Positions 55,921 to 64,000 of a stretch of DNA of 64,000 bases are shown piece after piece. Origin of the DNA: Hemileia vastatrix (taxonomy: Eukaryota > Basidiomycota > Pucciniomycetes > Pucciniales > Zaghouaniaceae); assembly GCA_030280995.1 (NCBI GenBank), contig JASXTE010000012.1, forward strand, positions 7,263,001 through 7,327,000, read 5' to 3'. Numbering within the stretch: position 1 is the stretch's first letter; the number at the start of each line of letters is the position of its first letter. A model generated the notes under the pieces. The model ran no database searches, was not told the DNA's origin, and worked only from the letters and a program-made list of their open reading frames with translations. The translations under genes were made by a program, and so were the position numbers.

Positions 55921-57524
55921 TTTAATTCTGCTGCAATGAGTTTACGTGACTCAAAAGCAACAGGATGAAACAATTTTGTTTCAGGATTGAATTGAGAAAT
56001 GACCCCTGCGATAGCATAATTGCTAGCGTCTGTCTTGACTATTGTCAAAGTAGAAGGATCAAAGTGTTGAAGAATTGCAGCTGTGGTAAACGCAGTCTTC
56101 AATGCTTTGAATTCCTTTTGTGCTGTAGAATTAAAAACAAAAGAAATATCTTCTCTAAGGAGAGAAGTAAGAATGGAAATAGTTTTGGAGTAATCTTTAA
56201 TAAATCTTCTATAGAAATTGGCAAACCCCAAAAATTCTTGGAGGGATTTAACAGTTTTGGGCTCAGGCCATTCCAGGACTTTTTGGACCTTTTTGTTGTC
56301 CATGACTAAACCATCAGTGGATAACATAAAACCCAAAAAATCAATTGATTTAAGATGGAATTCACATTTATTGTGCTTGGCGTAGAGACTGTGATCTCGA
56401 AGGCGATTTAGAACCTGTCAAACATGATGAATATGTTCATCTAGTGTCTTTGAGAAAATTAAAATATCGTCTAAGTAGATGACAACAAATTGTTTGACAA
56501 CATCTTGAAAGATGTCATTAACAAAAGTTTGAAAAGTAGATGGTGCATTATATAATCCAAAAGGCATTACAAAATATTCATAACTACCAAATCTAGTGCG
56601 CATTGCAGTCAGTGGTTCATGACCTTTCACAATTCAAATAAGATTATAAGCGCCTCTAAGATCAATTTTAGAAAAGAAATTAGCACCATTAAAAAGTGTA
56701 AGAAGCAATGACATAGGAGGAACTGGATATGCATTCCTCTTTGTAAATGTGTTGAGCTTTCTATAGTCAACACACAACCTAAGGCTACTGTATTTTTTCT
56801 TTACAAAAAGAACAGGGGAGCTGGTTGAAGATTTACTGGCTCTGATGAAACCTTTGGCTACATTCTCTGCAATGTAGTCTCAAAGAACTTGAGATTTGTT
56901 CTTCAACAAAGAATAGACAGGACCTGCCGGAGGTACTGGACCTATTAACTCTATTTGATAGTCGTAGGGTCGATGAGATGGTAACTTATTGGCCTTGTGG
57001 ATTGAGAAAACATTGAGGAAATCATGATAGATTTCCGGTAGAGTTGATTTAACGGCTTTAACATTGATTTGGTCGTCCTCATCATCTTCGAGAGAGTCTG
57101 TCGAGGGAAGACCCGAATTGAGAGAGCATAATTTGACTACTTTGAGGCAATTTAAATCCTTTTTGAGTGAAGTGATCGAGCTAGAAGAGTTAGCCAATTT
57201 CTCATTTAGAGAAAGATCAGATGCTTGTAGGTCATCTGGAAGAGATTTTTCCTCTAGCAGGACATTGTCAGGCGGGTTGTTTAACTCCCTATTGACCTGC
57301 ATTGAAGAATTAGAAATAGACTTAGTGCGTGGGGTGATCAATGCCCGTGACCAATCAATTTCAGGATTCCAATGTGTTAAAAAGTCATGGCCAAGGATGG
57401 TATCGTCCATTCTTGGGGTGTCCAAGACTGATAATTCCCACTCAAAGGGGGGAAAGTTCAGAAAGTTGAAAACCCATAAAACTTTCTTACTTACCCAATA
57501 TTTGGGTTCCTCTGATTTGACCAA
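55921..57524 (-). pseudogene. Element E reverse transcriptase and first part of RNase H
   Basis: On the minus strand: protease-RT linker (57524-56880: MDDTILGHDFLTHWNPEIDW, LPEIYHDFLNVFSIHKANKL), RT palm with RFGSYEYFVMPFGLYNAPST and the catalytic VIYLDDILIFSKTLDEH (56630-56418), thumb and connection (56336 on: LQEFLGFANFYRRFIKDYSK) and RNase H start (TIVKTDASNYAIAGVISQF). Stops separate the frames near 56880 and 56400-56640. YLDD is intact. Confidence 0.9.
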
Positions 57525-58927
57525 ATATATTGGAGTTCAATTGATATCTGTGAATGTCAGTTTTAACTTCTCGGCAAAAGATAAACTGACAAAAGAAATT
57601 GAAACTCCAGAGTCTATAAGACAACTGAAGGGGGTATCCTCCTTGAAAAGAATGAATCTCAAGTGGTTTAAGGAAACTCCAGTCCTTAAGAAATGGAGGT
57701 TCTGTGCACTGGGAGAGATAAGATAGTTTTCTTTGCACACAAGTAAACTATCTACTAGTTTTTTGACCTTGAACTAGTACCTTCTCTTTCCTTCAACTTT
57801 ACACAATCTTCTAGCTTGTGCTTACCCCCACAATACATACATAACCCATTATCTGCTTGACTCTTCCTCTCAGCTTCTTTAAGTTCCCCTTTTGGATCCA
57901 GTACTTTGCTGATATCACCTGGGGTCGAGCCTTTTGGTTGAGGTTTGTCCTTTCCCTTATTGGGTTTGGATTGAGTTGTCCATGGGTTTGAAGAAGGTCC
58001 TGATTTAAAATTTAGGCCTTGAGATTTGCTGGCATATTGACAATGTTGTAGTCATCCTTGGTAAACGCTGTCAAGTTTGAGGGTTTGATCCATTAAATCT
58101 GTTAAAGTAGTCATTTTCTGACCATGAAGATTTAATTGATACAGAATCCTTGAAGGAAGTCCCTTTTTGAAATGATACTTGAGGGAAGAATCATTCCAAC
58201 CTACTGAAGTTTGAAGTGCTCTGAAGTTTGAGATATATTCAGAGGCTTTACCATTATCACTCATTCAAAGGAAATCAAGTTCAATTTCTGTGTTGTCAGT
58301 TTCATTAAGGTCACCGAACAACGTAAAGAGATGGTCTTCAAACTTTTCCCAGTTATTAATAAGTAAGTGGGTTTCTGTTGAAGATAGCATGAGAAGATAA
58401 GGTTTGAACCATCTTGCTGATTTTCTGGCTAGGAATGAAGAAGCATAAACAACCTTTGATTGGTCATTATTGAAAGTTTGAGGGTCATTATGGAACAGGA
58501 GCTTGCAGGTTTTCAAGAAGGGCCACAATCTGTCTGGATGTTCTCCATTGAATTTATCAGGAGATTTCATGGAAGGAGTTTTGAATTTAGATCCCTCCAA
58601 AGACGTTGGATTGGAAAGAGTTTTCATAAAAAGTCTCATGAGGTCTTCCAGCAAATTAGATGGTCCAGGTTCCAAAGGTTGACCAGAAGGGTGAGTAGCA
58701 GGGGTGGATGGTGCCTCATGCATTGTATCCTCTCCTTCTTCTTCCTCACTAGAATCATCAAAATCCTGGGGGATGTCTTCTACAGATTGGACTGAATGTT
58801 GCTGTTACCTAAGGTTGAGAGGTTCCAAGGAGTGAGTGCGGGAAACAGGCTGTGTAGCTGTTGGCCTGCCTCTGGCATGAGCCCTAGTAGTAGCGCCCGT
58901 AGAAGGAGTGCGTTGAACAGGTGCCAT
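57525..58927 (-). pseudogene. Element E gag, CCHC knuckle and protease
   Basis: Gag starts at ATG 58927 (MAPVQRTPSTGATTRAHARG). A TAA at ~58808 follows, then 58723-58265 gives the capsid (SPDKFNGEHPDRLWPFLKTC, ASSFLARKSARWFKPYLLML). After a stop, 58264-58052 continues with YISNFRALQTSVGWNDSSLK. The Pro/Lys linker leads to a knuckle CMYCGGKHKLEDC (~57800-57840), then stops and the protease FSCLIDSGVSISFVSLSFA (57740-57537). At least four nonsense or frame changes make it inactive. Confidence 0.88.
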
Positions 58928-58997
58928 TTAAAGAATTTAAAACACCTGAAAAAAGGATAGTGCCAAAGAATGAGAACTACAGAGAATTAAATTATAC

Positions 58998-59791
58998 TGT
59001 CACAGGACGACCTACGCACAAAGTCGAGGGTGTTCCTGGAAGTGAGATGAGGCGAGTAGTTTAGAAACTTCTTCGAAGCACAGAGGAAATGTTCGAGAAA
59101 GTGACTCAAAGGAAGAACTACTGCTTTGAGATATGTTCGAGAAGAATTCTAATATAATTTAAAGGTAATATTAATATTCTTTAAGATCTCACAAAGGGTT
59201 GGAAACTCAATAATCAAAGATTTAGGATTGAGAAATGATTACTGAGAAAATAAGGAAAGATACAATAATAATGATTTAACCTGAAGCTTTACCACTATTA
59301 ACTATATATACGTTTTATAATTTAATTCTAAAGAATGTCGAACCAAAATTCAACCCCTTTTATATCCTTTACTCCTCCTCGCATTGACCTCATACCCATC
59401 CATCATTCCGTTCACCACAGACCACCAAAATTACACCCATTACACCTGGAACCTCCTCACTAACATCCGTTAATCCTTTAATCCTCCACTAACCATTCTG
59501 TCCATGCTCACTACCCCTTTTTAATAACCCACAGATAATTTAATAAACTTTTTTAGCGGACTATTACATTGACTATTGCGATGTGCGTCACTTATTGAGA
59601 AAAAGGCTAAGACACACTATTGAGAGATTGACTAATTTAGATTTAGAGTTTAGACTAGCTCAGTTGAATAGTGAGTACACAAAGGAAAGTCACAGTTGCT
59701 ATGTAGAATTGATTTCTGCGCTTCAAGTATGGATTTAGACCTCTGTTTTATTGATTTAATGAGCTGCTTTTGCCTTGAGTGTCATGTGGTG
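58998..59791 (-). mobile_element. 5' LTR of element E, main part (split by a solo LTR)
   Basis: Starts TGTCACAGGACGACC at 58998 and is cut after TGGTG at 59791. Its last seven bases, TGTGACA, are at 61298-61304. Internal sequence of E ends at 58997 (AATTATAC); no clear primer-binding site was seen there. Confidence 0.93.
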
Positions 59792-61292
59792 TGTCATGCT
59801 AAGATCAACTAAATGGACGTGAACTAGCTTGAAAAGTCTTTGTCTAGAATATTTAAATGGTCCTATATGAATACTGTAGTATAAATCCAACAAATAGTAA
59901 AATATAATTCAGAATAAAGGTTTCAGTAATATAACTCTCACTATTCTTATATGTGGCTTACAATCTTTTTTAGTTGGTAGAAAAATAGATTCAATAATTT
60001 CAGATACTATTCAAAAGTCTTATAAAAGTACTAATTGATTTTTATTGTAATTTGTTTGGTTATATTGGATAAATTGAAGTGATAAAGAATGAAGAAAACA
60101 AGACCCAAAACCTCCTCCTTTTATACACACTAAGTTCCTTAATAAATCCCTTGATGTACCATCCAATACAATGTTAATGACACCTCAAACAACTAATAGA
60201 CCTCTCCATCAACACCTTTAGTGACCCATAACATAATTAGACAAGAAACAACCACTAAAATCCTATTAATAATAAGGGAGATCCATCAAAATTAAAGAAA
60301 AGACAAAAAGAGAGTATATGTGTGAAAAACAATGATATAAAAGACTAAAGGAGACTTTTTAAGGTTAACTATAGCTTAATAATAAGGGGAATCTACTGTA
60401 GAAATGGAGGGGCTAATCATGACATTATACAATGTGAAATTTCCATCCAAAAATAACCAATATTGACTGAGAAATCACCCAAAAACTTAAAAAAGAGCGT
60501 GAGATGTGGGGTAACTACATGCAGTCCTTGGAAGGCGCTTGCACGGGTAAATCCTTGACTAAATTTAGGCGAATTTAAGCGTGGTGATGAAATAAGGTGC
60601 CAAGAGTGAGGTTATTAATGAAATTAGTGCATATAAAGAGGGTCAATGCACTATTAATTAAGCTTGGACACTAAATAAGCGCCTGTTGCCTATTTTAGTG
60701 TGTTTCCCCACAGTGGGCATAGAATGTGGGGTAATTATAGTGTGAAAAAGCTAACTTTGCTAAAAATGAAGCTATTCACACGGGAAAAAAGCAGGCAGTA
60801 TGTGGCCAGTACACAGAAGCCATTTCTGGCATAAAAAACACCAAATTTGAAAACTGTTATTTTTATGCTTTTAAATAGCCAAATCTATAGTCCTCAATGA
60901 GCCCAATTGATCTGTCAAAGCGCATTTTTGATATTCTCAATTTTATAGCGCATATAGTCAACTTTTAAGTGAAATAAAGCGCATTTCTTGTTTTTTGCAT
61001 AAAACAATGAATATAACAGCTTTAAGTGTACTTAAAAATTATGTAGCCTTATACTTAAGGTTCTTAAGATTACCCTAACATATTCCAACTTAATATTAAG
61101 TACATAAGACCTATAAAAGGTGGATATATGCGTGTATATAAGGTGTTATAATGGCATTTTTTGTGTTTTTATCATAATTTTACTTATGTATACTATTTGT
61201 GTACTCTTATTTATTGTTCCCATGTATAGTTCATGTGTTTAACATAACTTATAAGCACTTTTTACTCAGTCCTGGATACATACAGGCTGACA
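59792..61292. mobile_element. 1.5-kb solo LTR of another Gypsy family
   Basis: Starts TGTCATGCTAAGATC and ends CAGGCTGACA, with the 5-bp duplication TGGTG on both sides (59787-59791, 61293-61297). No internal region. The last ~216 bases match the LTR at window positions 1-216. The interior is AT-rich with a GC-richer part at about 60480-60850 and no coding evidence. Confidence 0.93.
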
Positions 61293-61309
61293 TGGTGTGT
61301 GACACAGAC

Positions 61310-61568
61310 ACACAATAACCCTTTAGCGGAATATTGCATTGGCTGTTGCACTGTACGTCGCCTATAGAAGAAAAAGACTGAGCACACTATTGAGAGATTG
61401 ACTAATTTAGATTTAAAGTTTTAGATTAGTGCGGTTGAATAGTGAGTACACAAAGGAAAATTGCAGTTGTTATGTAGAATCGCTTCTGCGCTTTGAACAT
61501 GGATTTAGACCTTGTTATTATTGATTTAATGAGCTGCTTTTGCCTTGAGTGTCATGTGGCATGTGACA
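61310..61568. mobile_element. LTR X, right part
   Basis: Completes X after E: begins ACACAATAACCCTTTAGCGG and ends GTGGCATGTGACA, followed by the duplication GTCAC and gag of D. The nominal open frame starting at 61545 includes LTR bases at its start and should begin at 61574. Confidence 0.92.
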
Positions 61569-61573
61569 GTCAC

Positions 61574-62237
61574 CAACTTGAAAAGTCAGGAAATCACCAA
61601 CAAAATCACTGATTTAATGAATACCACTTGGCAAGCCTATTCCACCACAGCTAACTTATCTTCCATCTTGATGGACTCTAGTATACCTGTGGCTCAAGAG
61701 TATTCTGTTTCTTTACTTTCTTCTTATAAACAATTTACTAAACTCCCTTTTGTTCTTAGGAATGGCCAACCGTTTATCTTGTTAACCCTTGAATCAGCCA
61801 TTGGACCTCATAAAGGCCTGGCTCTAATTGACTCAGGAGCGGCAGAAAACTTCATTGACCATTCATTAGCATGCTCTTTATCTTGGACTTTTCGAGATCA
61901 GGAGCCTTTCTCTTGTTCAACAGCAGATGGTTCTTCAGTAAAGGGGGGCCCAGTCAAATATTCAGTTTCAGGAACTGCTCACCTTCATTCTGAGGATGGG
62001 AAAAATCCAATTTCCCTTACTTTGAATGTGATTCAACTGAACCGACCCATGCTTATCCTTGGGACACCTTGGCTTCAGGAACATTGTACGCTAATCAGCT
62101 ATCATTCTAATTCTCTAATTCTCCCTTCTTTGGATTGTTCTCTCTCTTTCATTTCTGCTTCAGGTTCTTCATTTTCCCCTTCATTGTCTCTTCCCCCTCC
62201 TATTTCTCTTTTAAACTCCTTCTTTAACTTACTTTAA
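61574..62237 (+). pseudogene. Element D gag end and protease
   Basis: Continues the D frame: NLKSQEITNKITDLMNTTWQ, then the protease with the active site LALIDSGAAENFIDHSLAC, the flap region and a second conserved block LNRPMLILGTPWLQEHC. The frame is open to a stop at 62237. Without the nest it would be joined directly to the gag frame before 48386. Confidence 0.85.
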
Positions 62238-62256
62238 GACACTTTTTCAGCCGCTT

Positions 62257-63614
62257 TTGGTAGTTTTGCCACCCAGTTGTCCAGATTTTGATTTAAAAAT
62301 TGAAATCCTTCTGAATCTTGCGCTACCAACTTGTAAACCTTACCCGCTTCCTAAACATCAGGAGTTGCTCATGAAACAATATATAGATGATAACTTGGCT
62401 AAAGGCTTTATTAGGTTGTCATCTTCTCCAGTATCTTCCCCAATTTTTTTTGTCCTTACCCAACCAAGGCTCCTAGGCCCTGCGTTGATTATTGTTTATT
62501 AAATAATATTACAATTAAGGATCAATTTTCTCTTCCTTCTATACCACACCTTTTTTCACTACTCTGTGGTAAGAAATATTTTTCTAAAATTGATCTAAAA
62601 TCCGCCTTCAATTTTCTTTGGATCTCCCCGGGGCATGAATGGAAAACCGCCTTCAAAACTCCTTGGGGTCTTTACAAATATTTAGTAATGCCTTTTGGAC
62701 TTTGTAATGCCCCTTCAGCATTTCAATGTTTTGCACAATGGGTTTTAAGAGAGGGCTTAGATATATTCTGCAGTGTATATATTGATGATATAATTGTTTT
62801 TTCTGATTCATATAATGACCATACTCTTCATTTAAAACACATATTTGAAATGCTTCACCGTGAACAACTAGTTATATCTTCCACTAAATGCTTGTTTTTC
62901 CAAAGTCAAGTCAAGTTTTTAGGTTTCACTGTTTCAGGGGAAGGCATCAAGATAAATAATGATTGTATCAAAACAATTCAAGATTGGCCTTTACCTAATA
63001 CCTTGCTTCAGACAAAAAGGTTTTTAGGGTTCACAAATTTTTATCGACGATTTATTCCAAACTTTGCCACTCTTTCCTTGCCCATGACCGATGCTACTAA
63101 GCAAAATTCCCCTGTTTCTTTTACTTCACCTCAGTTCATTGAGTCTTTCAATAAATTAAAGAAAGCTTTCTCTAAAGTTGTATTACTAAGACATTTAGAT
63201 TTCTCCAAACCTCACGTATTACATGTAGATTGTTCAGGCTTTGCTCTGGCTGTTATTTTGTCTCAGCTGGATGAAAGAAATATTCTTTACCCAGTTTCTT
63301 TCCATTCTATAAAATTAACAGACGATGAGCGTAAATGGCAGGTTCACGATCAAGAGCTACTTGCTATTATTGAAGCATTCACCACCTGGCACTCATGGCT
63401 TATGGGTACAGTAAAGCCCATCACTATATTTTCTGATCACACCAATCTTTGTTATTTTATGAAAAATCAAAAGCTATCCCCCCGACAACAGTGTTGGGCT
63501 ATTTTTCTCAGCACTTTCAATTTCTCTATCTTACATATTCCAGGCTCTCAGAATCCTGCAGACGGTCCTTCCAGACGACCAGATTTTTTTTCAGAAACAC
63601 TACCCAATCAATGA
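62257..63614 (+). pseudogene. Element D reverse transcriptase and RNase H
   Basis: RT fingers at 62257-62502 (DDNLAKGFIRLSSSPVSSPI). A frameshift near 62490 (PALIIVY in place of a VDYR-like box) interrupts. The palm then continues (HEWKTAFKTPWGLYKYLVMP) with the catalytic SVYIDDIIVFSDSYNDH, then the connection and RNase H (VLHVDCSGFALAVILSQLDE, VHDQELLAIIEAFTTWHSWL, IFSDHTNLCYFMKNQKL). Stop at 63614. Apart from the frameshift the domains are well kept. Confidence 0.9.
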
Positions 63615-64000
63615 ATTCTTCTTACTACTTACTCTCCAATGCAGGGTGTCACTGTTGCGGCTTTGAATGCTTTCTTTTGGCCACCTTCTTCTACAATTAC
63701 TTTCCTCTTACTCTTCTCTTACTTCCACTGACACTGAGGGACCATTCTTTTCATTCAAAAACGAAAGATGGTGGTATTGTGATAAACTTTTTGCTCCACC
63801 TTCACTAAGACCTGTCTTACTTAAACTCTTTCATGACTCCCCTGCAGCAGGTCATCTAGGTCCAGAGCAAACTTTGGAATTGATATCACGTACTTATTTA
63901 TGGCCTTCAAGAAGACCCAATGTCATTGATTATGTTAAGACCTGCGAGATTTGTCAACAAAATCTGATTGATTGATAAGGACGTCAGGGTTCTCTTCAAC
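63615..64000 (+). pseudogene. Element D integrase, N-terminal zinc-binding part, cut by window end
   Basis: After a stop and frame change, 63667-63975 encodes the spacer and the HHCC region: LFHDSPAAGHLGPEQTLELI, LWPSRRPNVIDYVKTCEICQ. A TGA follows at ~63973. The catalytic core and 3' LTR should lie to the right of the window. Confidence 0.85.

Larger units (their letters stand above)
48935..61304 (-). mobile_element. Ty3/Gypsy chromovirus-like retrotransposon E, 12.4 kb with two nested insertions
   Basis: Minus-strand element bounded by ~810-bp LTRs and duplication CAGAC. Minus-strand order: 5' LTR (58998-61304, split by a 1.5-kb solo LTR), gag from 58927, CCHC knuckle, protease, RT, RNase H (split by Harb3), integrase, chromodomain, a long polypurine region, an antisense ORF, 3' LTR. 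Without its two insertions it is about 8.4 kb. Stops and frameshifts occur in gag, protease and the integrase C-terminus. Confidence 0.92.

Noticed and set aside
57064..57726. 220-codon plus-strand frame opposite the protease/RT of element E
   Set aside because: Antisense shadow of pol; no recognised motif, and the minus strand carries clear protease and linker motifs over the same bases.

Overview
The window looks like repeat-rich nuclear DNA of a basidiomycete fungus. A rust (Pucciniales) is the best guess. The evidence is small spliceosomal introns, a Cas1p-type capsule/cell-wall O-acetyltransferase, a Tnp2/CACTA-type transposase relic, a TET/JBP-like oxygenase relic (a family known to be expanded in basidiomycetes), and nested AT-rich LTR retrotransposons. 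The species is inference; a large-genome AT-rich rust such as Austropuccinia or Phakopsora would fit. I saw no rRNA, tRNA or CRISPR. Only two genes look like host genes: a Cas1-domain acyltransferase (about 21.76-24.90 kb, minus strand) and a cyclin L-like gene (45.79-46.79 kb, plus strand). They are divergent neighbours. All else is transposable elements, their debris, or satellites.

Layout. 0-5.3 kb: a partial LTR and a decayed minus-strand Ty3/Gypsy element (A). 5.3-21.6 kb: old debris holding a Tnp2-like transposase relic, two short Cys-rich ORFs, a pair of about 1.15-kb inverted repeats around a decayed spliced gene, and a 240-bp satellite with paired inverted cores. 21.7-24.9 kb: the Cas1-domain gene. 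25.0-45.7 kb: the former promoter interval between the two host genes. It is marked by a 29-bp AT-rich minisatellite now split into three blocks by a 7.5-kb PIF/Harbinger-like element (Harb1, 25239-32720, apparent 3-bp AAT target duplication) and a 12.5-kb Ty3/Gypsy element (B, 32919-45424, 5-bp ACAAC duplication). B carries a second Harbinger-like element in its 5' LTR (Harb2, 41834-44855) and a 984-bp foldback element in its pol (35379-36362).

From 46.8 kb to the window end there is a plus-strand Ty3/Gypsy element (D), cut in gag by a nest. An LTR (X, duplication GTCAC) was inserted into D. A full-length chromovirus-like Gypsy of the same LTR family (E, 48935-61304, duplication CAGAC) was inserted into X. 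E was then hit in its RT/RNase H region by a third Harbinger-like element (Harb3, 53472-55920) and in its 5' LTR by an unrelated 1.5-kb solo LTR (59792-61292, duplication TGGTG). D resumes at 61574 with protease, RT, RNase H and the start of integrase. Joining the flanks restores reading frame or repeat phase at each level, so the order of events can be read from the sequence.

Most interesting signals: (1) a TET/JBP-like oxygenase relic as cargo of a PIF/Harbinger-like element, not of a KDZ element; (2) an antisense accessory ORF with its own TATA box and a Cys-rich zinc-cluster-like module at the 3' end of chromovirus E, with two look-alike modules elsewhere in the window; (3) a hairpin array flanked by C-rich and G-rich arms in Harb1, with a related G-rich minisatellite in Harb2; (4) the invasion of a divergent promoter by about 20 kb of elements. 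Coordinates of decayed elements are by-eye estimates unless an LTR, TIR or target duplication fixes them.
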